Source: Methylobacterium goesingense (GTDB taxonomy: Bacteria > Pseudomonadota > Alphaproteobacteria > Rhizobiales > Beijerinckiaceae). From it: 64,000 nt of DNA. The notes under the pieces were generated by a model. That model was not told the DNA's origin. It saw nothing but the letters and a program-made list of their open reading frames with translations, and searched no databases. The position numbers and the translations under genes are program-made. Below are positions 1 to 9,037 of this stretch, one piece after another. Positions within the stretch are counted from its first letter, which is position 1. The number at the start of each line of letters is the position of its first letter. The stretch spans positions 22,815-86,814 of the forward strand of contig NZ_BPQL01000043.1 in the NCBI RefSeq assembly GCF_022179225.1. Direction: 5' to 3'.

Positions 1-1288
1 CGAGATTGCCCTTGACCAACCGCATGCCGCCATCGGGCTGGAAGGCGTTGGCGGGGCCGCGCAGGATGCTCTCGTCGTGCGAGCGCTCGGGGGCGTCCTC
101 GAACACGAGCGCGTCGTCGATCAGCTTCGGGTCGCGCGCGTGGTCGCGCAGGCGCGTGCCCGCCACGGTGAGGATGTCGTCGTGGAGCAGGCCGGCGTCG
201 ATCAGGCTGGCGATGACGTAGGACATGCCGCCGGCCGCGTGGAAATGGTTCACGTCGCCCGAGCCGTTCGGGTAGACCTTCGCCACCTGGGGTACGACGG
301 CCGAGAGCCGGTCGAAATCCGCCCAGTCGAGGACGATGCCGGCCGCCCGCGCGATGGCCGGCAGGTGGATGGCGTGGTTGGTGGAGCCGCCCGTGGCCAG
401 GAGACCGACGACGGCGTTCACGATCGCCTTCTCGTCGACGCAGTGGCCCAGTGGCCGGTAGTCGTTGCCGTTGGCGCCGATCTCGGACAGGCGATGCACG
501 GCCGCGCGGGTCACGGCCTGGCGCAACTTCGTGCCCGGATTGATGAAGGAGGCGCCGGGCATGTGCAGGCCCATCACGTCCATCATCATCTGGTTGGAGT
601 TGGCGGTGCCGTAGAAGGTGCAGGTGCCGGCCCCGTGATAGGAGGCGGATTCCGATTCCAGAAGCTCGTCGCGCCCGACCTTGCCCTCTGCGTAGAGCTG
701 GCGGATGCGCTGCTTCTCCTTGTTGGCCAGCCCCGAGGGCATCGGACCCGCCGGGATCAGGATCATCGGCAGGTGCCCGAAGCGCAGCGCGCCGATGAGC
801 AGGCCCGGCACGATCTTGTCGCAGATGCCGAGGAGCGCCGCGCCGTCGAACATGCCGTGGCTGAGCGCCACCGCCGTGGAGAGCGCGATGGTGTCGCGCG
901 AGAACAGCGACAATTCCATGCCGCGCTGGCCTTGCGTGACGCCGTCGCACATCGCCGGCACGCCGCCGGCCACCTGCGCGGTGGCGCCGACCTCGCGGGC
1001 GAACAGCTTCATCTGCTCGGGATAGCGGCCGTAGGGCTGGTGCGCCGAGAGCATGTCGTTGTAGGCGGTGACGATGGCCATGTTCATGGCCCGGCCGGAC
1101 TTGATCACGGCCTTGTCCTCGCCGGACGCCGCGAAGCCGTGCGCGAGGTTTCCGCAATTCAGCATCGGACGGTGGACGCCGGATTCCTTCTCGCCGGCGA
1201 TCAGGTCGAGATAGGCCTTTCGCGTCCGCGCCGAGCGCTCGACGATGCGAGCCGTGACGGCGGCGATCTCGGGGTGAAGCGCGCTCAT
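1..1288 (-). CDS. edd: Phosphogluconate dehydratase (Edd), C-terminus cut by window edge
   Basis: This gene encodes the N-terminal 429 residues of 6-phosphogluconate dehydratase, the Entner-Doudoroff enzyme that converts 6-phosphogluconate to 2-keto-3-deoxy-6-phosphogluconate in the cytoplasm. Read on the minus strand it begins [20 protein letters not shown]. It shows the three conserved cysteine contexts of the IlvD/Edd family, [18 protein letters not shown] and GICDKIVPG, which are expected to hold the iron-sulfur cluster. The start is the ATG at 1288, preceded by a GAGAGA ribosome-binding stretch. The family is about 600 residues long, so roughly 175 residues lie beyond position 1. The closely related dihydroxy-acid dehydratase IlvD is less likely, because the opening [19 protein letters not shown] is Edd-like. 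The gene's downstream neighbours are not visible. Confidence 0.93.
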   Translation of the reverse strand, partial: MSALHPEIAAVTARIVERSARTRKAYLDLIAGEKESGVHRPMLNCGNLAHGFAASGEDKAVIKSGRAMNMAIVTAYNDMLSAHQPYGRYPEQMKLFAREVGATAQVAGGVPAMCDGVTQGQRGMELSLFSRDTIALSTAVALSHGMFDGAALLGICDKIVPGLLIGALRFGHLPMILIPAGPMPSGLANKEKQRIRQLYAEGKVGRDELLESESASYHGAGTCTFYGTANSNQMMMDVMGLHMPGASFINPGTKLRQAVTRAAVHRLSEIGANGNDYRPLGHCVDEKAIVNAVVGLLATGGSTNHAIHLPAIARAAGIVLDWADFDRLSAVVPQVAKVYPNGSGDVNHFHAAGGMSYVIASLIDAGLLHDDILTVAGTRLRDHARDPKLIDDALVFEDAPERSHDESILRGPANAFQPDGGMRLVKGNL

Positions 1289-1461
1289 GGCCAATCTCTC
1301 CTCACGTCGGCGCGGCGGCAGCCTGCCCCGATACGGGGCCAGCGCCGGCCGCGTCTGTCTTTACTAGCGCAGGCGCACGACGATTGCGCGCCCGAGCCCT
1401 GATCTCGGCCGGACACGCGGGCCGTCAATGGCCCCGCGCCCGCAACCCTGGCTCGCAGTCT

Positions 1462-1506
1462 TGCGGATCCCAGTCCTGCGGATCCCAGTCCTGCAGATCC
1501 CAGGCC
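1462..1506. repeat. Three tandem 15-base repeats downstream of the SulP gene
   Basis: Three adjacent 15-base units read TGCGGATCCCAGTCC twice exactly, then TGCAGATCCCAGGCC. They lie in the 256-base gap between the end of the SulP gene and the edd start, 38 bases past the SulP stop. No gene is seen in that gap. The unit shares the 10-base core TCCTGCGGAT with the array at 33945-34029. Confidence 0.85.
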
Positions 1507-1544
1507 AGCGGGTCGCGGGCCGGATCCGATCCCGCGCCGTGGCC

Positions 1545-3023
1545 CTAATGCCCGCCGGGCGCCAGGGCCATGCCGGGCTTCTGGTGCGTGCCCAGGCGTT
1601 CGACCATCGTGGCGGTGGCGGGGTTCATGCCCGTGATCTCCACCGGGACGCCGTGATGGCGGAACTTGAGCACCACCCGATCGAGGGCGTTCACCCCCGT
1701 GATGTCCCAGAAATGGGCCGCGTTCAGGTCGATCACGATGCCGGTCAGCCCGGCCTCGCGGAAATCGAAGGCGTCGTGGAAGGCTTGCCCCGTGGCGAAG
1801 AAGATCTGCCCCGTGATGCGGTAGGTTCGTAACGTACCGTCGCGCTGCGAGGCCACGGCGAAGAAGCGCGTCACCTTGTGGGCGAAGAACAGGCCGCTCA
1901 GGACAACGCCGAACAGCACGCCCTTGGCCAGATCGTGCGTGGCCACCACCACCGCCACCGTGCCGAGCATGACCACGCTCGAACTCTTCGGGTTCGTCAG
2001 CAGGGTGCGCACCGAATTCCACTGGAAGGTGTTGATCGAGACCATGATCATCACCGCCACCAGGGCCGCCATCGGGATCTGCGCCACGTAGGGCCCGAGC
2101 ACGACGATGAGGAACAGCAGGAAGGCGCCCGCCCACAGGGTCGAGAGGCGTCCGCGCCCGCCGGAGGAGACGTTGATCACCGACTGGCCGATCATCGCGC
2201 AGCCGGCCATGCCGCCGAAGAGACCCGCGCCGATATTGGCGAGCCCCTGGCCGGCGCATTCGCGGTTCTTGTTCGAGCCGGTATCGGTCATCTCGTCGAG
2301 GATCGCCGCCGTCATCAGGCTCTCCAGGAGGCCGACCATGGTGAGCGTCAGCGCGTAGGGCAGGATGATCCGCAGGGTCTCGAGGGTGAAGGGCACCTGC
2401 GGCAGGGCGAAGGCCGGCAGTTCGGTGGGCAGCGCGCCCATGTCGCCGACCTTGTGGATCGGCAGGCCGAGCGCCATCGAGGCGCCCGTGAGAAGGACGA
2501 TAGTGACGAGGGGCGACGGCACCGCCTTCGTCAGGTAGGGCAGCCCGTAGATCAGCGCGAGTCCGAGCGCCGTCATCCCGTAGACGATGCTCCCCTGCCC
2601 GATCAGTTCGGGCATCTGGGCGAGGAAGATGAGGATCGCGAGGGCGTTGACGAATCCGGTCACCACCGAGCGCGAAACGAAGCGCATGAGGTTGCCGAGA
2701 CGCAGCACCCCGGCCACGATCTGGAACACGCCCGTCAGGAGGGTCGCGGCGAAGAGGTAGCCGAGCCCGTGCTCCTTGACCAAGCTGACCATGACGAGGG
2801 CCATCGCCCCCGTGGCGGCGGAGATCATCGCAGGCCGTCCGCCCGCGAAGGCGGTGATCACCGCGATGCAGAAGGAGGCGTAGAGGCCGACCTTCGGATC
2901 GACCCCCGCGATGAGCGAGAAGGCGATCGCCTCCGGGATGAGCGCCAGGGCGACCACGGTGCCGGCCAGGATTTCGCGCGTGATATCGGGAGCCCACTCG
3001 CTCCGCAGATTCGTGACTGTCAT
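1545..3023 (-). CDS. SulP family inorganic anion transporter with STAS domain
   Basis: This 492-residue inner-membrane protein belongs to the SulP/SLC26 family, whose members carry sulfate, bicarbonate or related anions. Hydrophobic segments fill residues 15 to about 375, and the first one contains the family stretch [22 protein letters not shown] domain follows at about 395-485 ([17 protein letters not shown]). It is shorter than the longest family members but has both parts. No carbonic anhydrase domain is fused and no such gene is adjacent, so the anion cannot be named. The gene is divergent from the GGDEF gene across a 384-base gap. The tandem repeats at 1462-1506 follow its stop. The start at 3023 matches homologues but has only a weak ribosome-binding site. 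Confidence 0.9.
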   Translation of the reverse strand: MTVTNLRSEWAPDITREILAGTVVALALIPEAIAFSLIAGVDPKVGLYASFCIAVITAFAGGRPAMISAATGAMALVMVSLVKEHGLGYLFAATLLTGVFQIVAGVLRLGNLMRFVSRSVVTGFVNALAILIFLAQMPELIGQGSIVYGMTALGLALIYGLPYLTKAVPSPLVTIVLLTGASMALGLPIHKVGDMGALPTELPAFALPQVPFTLETLRIILPYALTLTMVGLLESLMTAAILDEMTDTGSNKNRECAGQGLANIGAGLFGGMAGCAMIGQSVINVSSGGRGRLSTLWAGAFLLFLIVVLGPYVAQIPMAALVAVMIMVSINTFQWNSVRTLLTNPKSSSVVMLGTVAVVVATHDLAKGVLFGVVLSGLFFAHKVTRFFAVASQRDGTLRTYRITGQIFFATGQAFHDAFDFREAGLTGIVIDLNAAHFWDITGVNALDRVVLKFRHHGVPVEITGMNPATATMVERLGTHQKPGMALAPGGH

Positions 3024-3407
3024 GGGATGTGTCGATCCAGTCGTCCCGGCGCGCGCGAAGCGCTGACGGGGACAGGAATAGGAAGCGGCGACCGCCGCAT
3101 CGGCGGCACCGGAATCGGAACGGGAATGTCTTCTCGGAGAGCGACGGCTACGGCGGCGTCGGCCGTGCGTACAATCTGGCTCGATCCTTCAGCATGCCCC
3201 CTCTTAGCAGGATCGAACGGCCTTGCAACGTCAGGCCGTTCTCCGTCGGGCAATTCTCGGACAGGTCATCCCCGGCTTGGTCCGCAGCGGAGCTATGATG
3301 GGTTTCAGATCCGCAATTTGACGCAAAACAGGTCACGGACAGCGCGCTTTTACGATCTGAAAAGGATAGATTGCCTAAACGAGATCTGTCATCCGGCGAA
3401 GGGACCG
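3024..3407. promoter_or_regulatory. Divergent intergenic region between the SulP and GGDEF genes
   Basis: This 384-base gap should contain the promoters of both divergent genes. From about 3065 to 3130 it holds loosely repeated GGAAT/GGAAC hexamers separated by CGGCG blocks, a degenerate simple-sequence tract. The last 90 bases before the GGDEF gene are AT-richer (CTTTTACGATCTGAAAAGGA), as expected near a promoter. No convincing coding frame or RNA gene is seen. Confidence 0.4.
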
Positions 3408-4667
3408 ATGTCTGATTCGAACGAAAGCCTGATCGAAGCGGCCCGGCGCAGACCCTGGTTTCGCCTGCGTCTTCCGGGTGCCCTCGAGGCCGCGTTCCGC
3501 GCCACCACCCGGGTCTCCCCCGGCGGCTACCTGCAATCCTGGCTGCTCGTCTTCATCGCCTTCAACGTCCTCTCCCTGAAGATGGACTTCGACGTGTTCG
3601 GGGCCGAACGCTTCGCGGTCCCGGCCTTCCTCACCCTCTGCGTGTTCACGCCGCTCACCGTGGCGGGAATCCTCGCCCTGCACGGCTCGCCCAGCACGGA
3701 CCGGCAGGCGACGGTGGTGATCGGGACGGCGCTCATCGACATGACGGTGGTCCTGATCAGCGCGCAGATCGCGCCGGTCGGCCACGCGGATTCGTACCGG
3801 ATCCTCGCGGTGGTGGTCCCCCTCGTCGTCGGAATGATCGCGCCCCTGTCGTTCCGGCACTGCCTGATCTTCTGCGGCTCCGCCTTCGCCCTCTACGTGG
3901 GCTACGTGACCGCCTTCGTCCTGCCGCATGATGCGCCGACGGGCCTGCCGCTGCTGATCGCCAGCCTCGTCCTCGTGCCGCTCAAACTCGCCTATTCACG
4001 GGAATGGACCATGAAGGAGGCTTTCCTCCTGACCATGGAGAAGGCACGCCGGGACAGGGACCTCGCCGAAGCGAACGCACGCCTGACCGTGCTGTCCGAG
4101 ACCGACGCCCTCACGGGCCTGTCGAACCGGCGCTCCTTCACGGCAAACCTGCGCACGGACTGGCTCGGCGCTCTCGATGCCGGAGACTGGATCGCGGTGG
4201 CGCTGATCGACATCGACGCCTTCAAGCGCCTGAACGACACCGCAGGACACCTCGAAGGCGACCTCTGCCTGCAGCGGGTGGCCGGCGCCCTGCGGGAGAC
4301 CGCCGAGGCCGAAGGCGTCCGCATCGCGCGCTATGGCGGGGAGGAATTCGGCGTTCAGATCCCATCGGCCGACCTGAGTCGGGCCCGCGTGATCGGTGAG
4401 CGCCTGCGCGCGGCCGTCGCCGCGCTGGCCTATCCGCATCCGGGCCTGGGCCGGAGCGGGCACGTGACGGTTAGCGTCGGCATCGCCGCGGCCCACGGAA
4501 GCATCGCGGCCTTCGGGATCAGCGAGAGAGACCTTCTCAAGGCCGCCGACGACGCCCTCTACCGGGCCAAGCGCGGCGGACGCGACCGCGTCGAGGGCGC
4601 CCTGCTCACCCTGGAATCCGCGAATTCCGATGGCGGACCCACACCCCAGCATCAGGACGCCGGCTGA
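3408..4667 (+). CDS. Membrane-anchored diguanylate cyclase (GGDEF domain)
   Basis: This 419-residue protein probably makes cyclic di-GMP from two GTP at the inner membrane. Residues about 35-200 hold five to six hydrophobic segments with no recognisable periplasmic sensor fold. A short coiled linker (KARRDRDLAEANARLTVLSE) leads into the GGDEF domain at about 230-395. The active-site motif is RYGGEEF, which fits an active cyclase. No RxxD inhibitory site is obvious in front of it, and there is no EAL domain. The ATG at 3408 is preceded by AAGGGA. The open frame extends far upstream through the antisense of the SulP gene, but that part is an artefact of high GC. The 3' end overlaps the convergent AraC gene by 16 bases. 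Confidence 0.88.
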   Translation: MSDSNESLIEAARRRPWFRLRLPGALEAAFRATTRVSPGGYLQSWLLVFIAFNVLSLKMDFDVFGAERFAVPAFLTLCVFTPLTVAGILALHGSPSTDRQATVVIGTALIDMTVVLISAQIAPVGHADSYRILAVVVPLVVGMIAPLSFRHCLIFCGSAFALYVGYVTAFVLPHDAPTGLPLLIASLVLVPLKLAYSREWTMKEAFLLTMEKARRDRDLAEANARLTVLSETDALTGLSNRRSFTANLRTDWLGALDAGDWIAVALIDIDAFKRLNDTAGHLEGDLCLQRVAGALRETAEAEGVRIARYGGEEFGVQIPSADLSRARVIGERLRAAVAALAYPHPGLGRSGHVTVSVGIAAAHGSIAAFGISERDLLKAADDALYRAKRGGRDRVEGALLTLESANSDGGPTPQHQDAG

Positions 4668-5611
4668 CCGCCGGCATCTCGGTACTCGCGCGGCGTCATC
4701 GCGTAACGGGCCCGGAAGCGACGCGCGAAATGGGCTGCGCTGGAAAAGCCGCAACCATACGCGAGGGTCGCGATCGTCAGGTGCCGGGTTCCGGGATCGG
4801 TCAGGCGTTCGGCGGCTACCTCCAGACGGCGCTGCCAGATCCAGTCGGCGATGTGACGCCCCTGATCGTGGAACAGTTCCTGAAGACGCCTGAGTGAGAC
4901 GCCGACGCCTTCGGCGAGCCGTCGCGGGTCGAGGGTCGGATCTCCGAGATGAGCCTCGATGTAGGCCTTCGCCCGCTGGACCACGACCGTCCCATGGAGC
5001 GGGCTGGGAACCTCCCGGGCGAGGCGGTCGGCGATGCCCGCGATGATGAGGTCGGTTGCGATGGTGGCCATCCGGGCCGCGCTATCCGGATCGAGTTTCT
5101 CGCCCAAACGAACGAGATCCTGAATGAACGCCGTCGCCAACGCGGTCGCTGGCCGATTCCCCTCGATCGTCAAGGCCGTGAACAGCCGGCTCGATCCGAG
5201 CATCACCTCCAGCCGTTCCCGCGGGAGCTCCAGCACCAGCATCGCGTCCCTCCGGCCCGCGACGTGGACGTTCGGTCTGCTCCCCAGCACCATGATATCG
5301 CCGGTCCGCTGGATCGCCGCGCGATCCTCCTGCGCCGACATCGAAACGCCGGCCTCCTGAATCAGAATGAAGAGCGAACCGGGCTCGTCACGCCGGCGAA
5401 GGGTGGCGGGGGTGACGCGGCTCTGAACCGCGCTCTCCACGACCCGCGTCAACCGGAGCGGACCGATGTCGAGGGCCTCGACCAGTCCGTCGAAGGGATC
5501 TGCGCTGAGATGTGCCTGCTCGATCGGACCGACCCGATCCTGGACGAAGTCCTGCCAGAGGCGGAAGCGATCCTTCCCTTTGACGGCCGCGGTCGAAAAG
5601 ATCGTCTGCAC
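4652..5611 (-). CDS. AraC family transcriptional regulator
   Basis: This 319-residue protein has an N-terminal ligand-sensing domain of the AraC_binding_2 type (QTIFSTAAVKGKDRFRLWQD) and a C-terminal AraC/XylS double helix-turn-helix over the last 100 residues. The hallmark AYGCGFSSAAHFARRFRARY is close to the end. It should bind DNA as a transcription factor; the ligand and targets are unknown. I place the start at the GTG at 5611 because AGGAGG lies ten bases upstream and homologues begin with this QTIFST-like stretch; an in-frame GTG at 5635 is an alternative. It converges on the GGDEF gene with overlapping 3' ends. The region upstream, 5636-5926, has no gene. Confidence 0.87.
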   Translation of the reverse strand: MQTIFSTAAVKGKDRFRLWQDFVQDRVGPIEQAHLSADPFDGLVEALDIGPLRLTRVVESAVQSRVTPATLRRRDEPGSLFILIQEAGVSMSAQEDRAAIQRTGDIMVLGSRPNVHVAGRRDAMLVLELPRERLEVMLGSSRLFTALTIEGNRPATALATAFIQDLVRLGEKLDPDSAARMATIATDLIIAGIADRLAREVPSPLHGTVVVQRAKAYIEAHLGDPTLDPRRLAEGVGVSLRRLQELFHDQGRHIADWIWQRRLEVAAERLTDPGTRHLTIATLAYGCGFSSAAHFARRFRARYAMTPREYRDAGGQPAS

Positions 5612-5863
5612 TTCTGGGCTGCCTCCTCGTGGCACACGCTCTGTCCAAGACGCCGATGACCATCAGTTGCAACACGGACACCACCGGAGCGGGAATGTCG
5701 GAAGCTGTTCAAGCTTAAGTCTCACCTCGCGCGCTCAGTCAACTGTTCGCGCGCCCATAGGCAAGACATGAGCATGGAGTCCGGAAGTGCAACGTGTATC
5801 ATTTGCTTGTCCCCAAAAGGTGCATCCGGCACGATCAATCTTAGCAAGAGAACTGCTGTTGAT

Positions 5864-5881
5864 ATTTCGTAATTGCGAAAT
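5864..5881. promoter_or_regulatory. Palindrome upstream of the small HTH gene
   Basis: ATTTCG, a six-base spacer TAATTG, and CGAAAT form a perfect inverted repeat in an AT-rich stretch 45 bases before the HTH gene start at 5927. Position and symmetry suit an operator for that regulator or for the divergent AraC gene. This is inference from symmetry only. Confidence 0.35.
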
Positions 5882-5926
5882 CCCGTCAAATAAATCTGAC
5901 GTTTCAATTATCGAACGTCGCTGGCA

Positions 5927-6355
5927 ATGATGACTTCCTCCCCGAACATACCGTTGCCCCGCCCCGGACAGACGGATCGAACGGCAGAATCGAACTTGCC
6001 GCAGAATGTCGGCGTGCGCGCAGAGAATTTGCCGATGGAGTTTTCGGTTCCGATCGATTTCGCGCAGGTGGTCCTCGGCTGCCATCTCCGGGCCGCCCGC
6101 GCGCTGCTCGATTGGCCCATGCAAACCCTGGCCGGATCCAGCGATCTCTCCCTATCGACGGTCAAGCGCTTGGAAGACCGCGAGGATCCCCATCTCAGCC
6201 GCTCCCGCCGGAAGGCCATCGTCGCCCTTCATCGCGCCGGAATCCGCTTCCTCGTGCTCAACGATGGCTCGGTGGCGGTGGCCAGGATTCCGGCGACCAA
6301 GATTCCGGCGACCAAGATCCCGGCCACCAAGATCCCGGCCTTCGGTTCGCGCTGA
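5927..6355 (+). CDS. Small XRE-type helix-turn-helix regulator with IPATK repeat tail
   Basis: This 142-residue protein has a Cro/XRE-like helix-turn-helix at about residues 47-95 (LRAARALLDWPMQTLAGSSD, then LSTVKRLED). The segment AGIRFLVLNDG follows, which is typical of small alphaproteobacterial regulators of this kind. In that family the end usually reads something like GGVGVRL. Here it is replaced by three and a half copies of IPATK, encoded by 15-base tandem repeats. The start is uncertain: ATG 5927 and 5930 are adjacent, and ATG 6035 would give a 106-residue protein that still contains the HTH. No strong ribosome-binding site settles this. The gene ends 51 bases from the 3' end of tRNA-Leu on the opposite strand. 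Confidence 0.7.
   Translation: MMTSSPNIPLPRPGQTDRTAESNLPQNVGVRAENLPMEFSVPIDFAQVVLGCHLRAARALLDWPMQTLAGSSDLSLSTVKRLEDREDPHLSRSRRKAIVALHRAGIRFLVLNDGSVAVARIPATKIPATKIPATKIPAFGSR
6287..6343 (+). repeat. In-frame 15-base tandem repeat encoding IPATK
   Basis: The units are ATTCCGGCGACCAAG twice, ATCCCGGCCACCAAG once, and a partial ATCCCGGCC. Each full unit encodes Ile-Pro-Ala-Thr-Lys at the C-terminus of the HTH protein. Because the period is a multiple of three, copy-number change would keep the reading frame. Confidence 0.9.
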
Positions 6356-6406
6356 AGCCGATTCCGGGACCGATCGAGGCGCAGGAGCGAAGGTTGGGGA
6401 GCGCGT

Positions 6407-6492
6407 TGGTGCGGACGGCGGGACTCGAACCCGCACAGCCAAAGGCCGCAAGATTTTAAGTCTCGTGCGTCTACCAGTTTCGCCACGTCCGC
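6407..6492 (-). tRNA. tRNA-Leu (anticodon UAA)
   Basis: Read on the minus strand, the 86-base gene starts GCGGACGTGGCGAAACTGGT and ends GTCCGCACCA, so the CCA end is encoded. The acceptor arms GCGGACG and CGTCCGC pair fully. The anticodon loop is CTTAAAA, flanked by CGAGA and TCTTG (one G-T pair), which gives anticodon TAA. The long variable arm (GCGGCCTTTGGCTGT) and the T-loop GGTTCGAGTCC fit a class II leucine tRNA. Confidence 0.97.
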
Positions 6493-6529
6493 TTACCCCG
6501 ACCAGCGGTAGCGGGACGGGCCAAGGAGA

Positions 6530-7720
6530 TCAAGGCGTCCAGCCGTACAGCCAGGCGTAGCGGCGATTCATGCCGTCCGGCCCGAGGCGGCGCATCACGG
6601 CGTTGCGCACACGGCCGACGAGGGCGCCCGCGTGATAGGTGCGCCCGTTGGCGCGGGCGGCCGCGCGAACACGGGCGACGCGGGCGGTCCGGGCACGGCG
6701 ATAGGCGTCCAGCGACGCGGGCAGATCGCGGGTGGAGCCCGCCGGCCCGAGGGCCATCGCCAGGACGGCGCTGTCCTCGATGGCGAGGGCCGCGCCCTGG
6801 GCCAGGAAGGGCAGGATCGGGTGGGCGGCATCGCCCAGGAGGGCGAGGCGCCCGCGCGCCATCACGCGCGCGGCCGGGCGGTCCTCGAGCGACCAGACGA
6901 GCCAGGAATCCGGCACCGCGAGCAGGCCCGCGAGGGGGGCGGCGGCATCCCGGAAACGGGCGCGCAGCACGGCGGGCTCGCCGAGCTGACCCCAGCCCTC
7001 GCTCCCCGTGCGCTCCGGAACGACCGCCACGACGTTGACGTGCTGGCCGCCGCGCAAGGGGTAGTGCACCACATGGCGCCCCGGGCCGAGCCAAAGTCCG
7101 GTGGCCTCCGCATCGAGGTCCGGCGGCATGGCCTCGCGGGGGACGATGGCCCGCCACGCCGCCGCGCGACAGGAGCGCAGCGCCTGTCCGTCGAGATGGG
7201 CGCGCAGGCGCGAACGGACGCCGTCCGCCCCGACCACGAGGTCGGCCGCGAAGGTCTCGGGCTTCCCACCGCTGGTGCTCTCCAGAGTCAGGTCGGCGCC
7301 GTCCGCCCGTTCGGCGTAGCCGGTCACGTCGCGACCGACGAGGAGGCGGATGTTGGGGCGCCCACGCACGGCGTCGAGGAGCAGGGTCTGAAGGTCCGCC
7401 CGGTGGATCACGTAGTAGGGCGCGCCGAAGGTGTCGCGGTGGCTCTGTCCCAGCGCCACGCCGCCGATCGCCTGGCCGCCGCGCAACGACCGGACCACCA
7501 CGCGCGGCGGTTCGCTCGCCGCCCGCCGCAGGGCCGCTCCGAGGCCGAGCCCGATGAGGACCCGACTGGCGTTCGGCGAAACCTGGATGCCGGCCCCGAC
7601 CTCGCTGAAGCCGGTGCGCCGCTCGATCAGCGTGACCGCGTGGCCGGCCCCGTCGAGGGCGAGCGCGGCCGTGAGACCGCCGATCCCGGCGCCCACGATG
7701 GCGATGTTCAGCCCCGGCAC
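6530..7720 (-). CDS. FAD-dependent aromatic monooxygenase (salicylate hydroxylase-like)
   Basis: This protein of about 396 residues is a class A flavoprotein hydroxylase. The FAD/NADH fingerprints are in order: the dinucleotide-binding IAIVGAGIGGLTAAL at the N-terminus, the DG motif VVGADGVRSRLR near residue 160, and the GD motif RLALLGDAAHPILPF near 285. It resembles salicylate and 3-hydroxybenzoate hydroxylases, but the substrate cannot be read from the sequence. I use the GTG at 7720, with GGAACGG upstream; a TTG at 7738 is also possible. It follows the zinc-finger gene by about 20 bases and is probably co-transcribed with it. The 3' end lies 38 bases from tRNA-Leu. Confidence 0.82.
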   Translation of the reverse strand: MPGLNIAIVGAGIGGLTAALALDGAGHAVTLIERRTGFSEVGAGIQVSPNASRVLIGLGLGAALRRAASEPPRVVVRSLRGGQAIGGVALGQSHRDTFGAPYYVIHRADLQTLLLDAVRGRPNIRLLVGRDVTGYAERADGADLTLESTSGGKPETFAADLVVGADGVRSRLRAHLDGQALRSCRAAAWRAIVPREAMPPDLDAEATGLWLGPGRHVVHYPLRGGQHVNVVAVVPERTGSEGWGQLGEPAVLRARFRDAAAPLAGLLAVPDSWLVWSLEDRPAARVMARGRLALLGDAAHPILPFLAQGAALAIEDSAVLAMALGPAGSTRDLPASLDAYRRARTARVARVRAAARANGRTYHAGALVGRVRNAVMRRLGPDGMNRRYAWLYGWTP

Positions 7721-7742
7721 GGGGACGGTCCGTTCCAAGACG

Positions 7743-7997
7743 TCAGGCGGCGGCCGAGGCCTGGTTGTCCCAGACGCAGATCGCCGGGTCCGCCGTCCCG
7801 GCCGCGAGGTTCGGCCGGTAGCGGAACAGCGTCGAGCAATACTGGCAGATGGTCTCGTCGTCGGTGCCCATGTCGAGGAAGATGTGCGGGTGATCGAAGG
7901 GCGGCTTCGCGCCGATGCACATGAACTCCTTCGAGCCGACATGGATCACGGCCACGCCGGGGTCGTTGTGGAAATGCGGCACCGCCTTGTCAGCCAT
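7743..7997 (-). CDS. Small zinc-finger protein (NDUFS6/CHCC type)
   Basis: This 84-residue protein carries the pattern FMCIG, then HPHIFLD, then ETICQYCSTLF, which is the Cys-His-Cys-Cys zinc site of the family that includes the mitochondrial complex I accessory subunit NDUFS6. In alphaproteobacteria the homologue is thought to associate with NADH dehydrogenase; that role here is inference. The start is the ATG at 7997 (MADKAVPHFHNDPG). A longer frame upstream, to 8087, has no family support. It heads a two-gene unit with the flavin monooxygenase and is divergent from map. Confidence 0.85.
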   Translation of the reverse strand: MADKAVPHFHNDPGVAVIHVGSKEFMCIGAKPPFDHPHIFLDMGTDDETICQYCSTLFRYRPNLAAGTADPAICVWDNQASAAA

Positions 7998-8193
7998 CGC
8001 CTCGTCCTGCCTGCCGGCCCGGGGGACATGCCGTCCGCGCGGGCTCCGTGTGAAGGGTCTGCCGATCCCGTCTCTAGCGGCTCGCACGGCGCACGCCTAG
8101 TGCATCGCGGGAAGGCCGGCAGCAGGGTTGGCCTCATGCCCGCGCCACCGTACATAGGGATCGACCCGCTCCGGCACCCGCACGAAATCCGCC

Positions 8194-9024
8194 ATGACCC
8201 AGACCGATCAGGCCGTCTCCGAGAGCGGCCGCCGCACGCCCCAGCCGCCGATCCACGGCCCGGAGGCTTTCGAGGGCATGCGCAAGGCGGGCCGGCTCAC
8301 CGCCGAAGCCCTCGACGTCCTGATGGAGGCCACCGCCCCCGGCGTCACCACCGAGCACCTCGACAAGCTCGCCTACACCTTCGCCATGGATCACGGCGCC
8401 TACCCGGCCTCGCTGCTCTACCGCGGCTACCCGAAGTCGATCTGCACCTCGATCAACCACGTGGTCTGCCACGGCATTCCCAACGACAAGCCCCTGCGCG
8501 AGGGCGACATCGTCAACCTCGACATCTGCCTCATCGTCGACGGCTGGCACGGGGATTCGAGTCGCATGGCCTATGTGGGCGACGTGCCGCGCAAGGCCCA
8601 GCGCCTCTGCGAGATCACCCACGAGTGCCTGATGCGCGGCATCGCGGCGATCAAGCCCGGAGGCTCCACCACGGATATCGGCCGGGCGATCCAGGCCTAT
8701 GCGGAGGCGGAGCGCTGCTCGGTAGTGCGCGACTTCTGCGGCCACGGCCTCGGGCGCAGCTATCACGACGCGCCGACCATCCTGCACTACGTCGAGCCGA
8801 GCTACGACGTGCGGTTCCAGCCCGGCCAGTTCTTCACCGTGGAGCCGATGATCAACCTCGGCCGACCGGCGGTGAAGGTGCTCTCCGACGGCTGGACGGC
8901 GGTGACGCGGGACCGCTCGCTTTCCGCCCAGTTCGAGCACACCGTAGCGGTGACGGAGACGGGGGCCGAGATCTTCACCCTCTCGCCCAAGGGGCTGCAT
9001 CAGCCAATTCCCACGGCCGGCTGA
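8194..9024 (+). CDS. map: Methionine aminopeptidase, type I
   Basis: This 276-residue metallo-aminopeptidase removes the initiator methionine from nascent cytosolic proteins. The metal ligands are recognisable: the aspartates in [20 protein letters not shown], the histidine in [12 protein letters not shown], the glutamate in [10 protein letters not shown] and the glutamate in [12 protein letters not shown]. Length is usual for type I enzymes. radC follows 13 bases later, and the Anbu operon starts 840 bases downstream on the same strand. Whether one transcript continues into that operon is not shown. Confidence 0.96.
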   Translation: MTQTDQAVSESGRRTPQPPIHGPEAFEGMRKAGRLTAEALDVLMEATAPGVTTEHLDKLAYTFAMDHGAYPASLLYRGYPKSICTSINHVVCHGIPNDKPLREGDIVNLDICLIVDGWHGDSSRMAYVGDVPRKAQRLCEITHECLMRGIAAIKPGGSTTDIGRAIQAYAEAERCSVVRDFCGHGLGRSYHDAPTILHYVEPSYDVRFQPGQFFTVEPMINLGRPAVKVLSDGWTAVTRDRSLSAQFEHTVAVTETGAEIFTLSPKGLHQPIPTAG

Positions 9025-9037
9025 CGTCGCGCGCCCT

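Noticed and set aside
1878..3407. Open frame extending upstream of the GGDEF protein through the SulP gene
   Set aside because: The upstream part has no domain and lies antisense to a clear transporter gene. The ATG at 3408 has a good ribosome-binding site.
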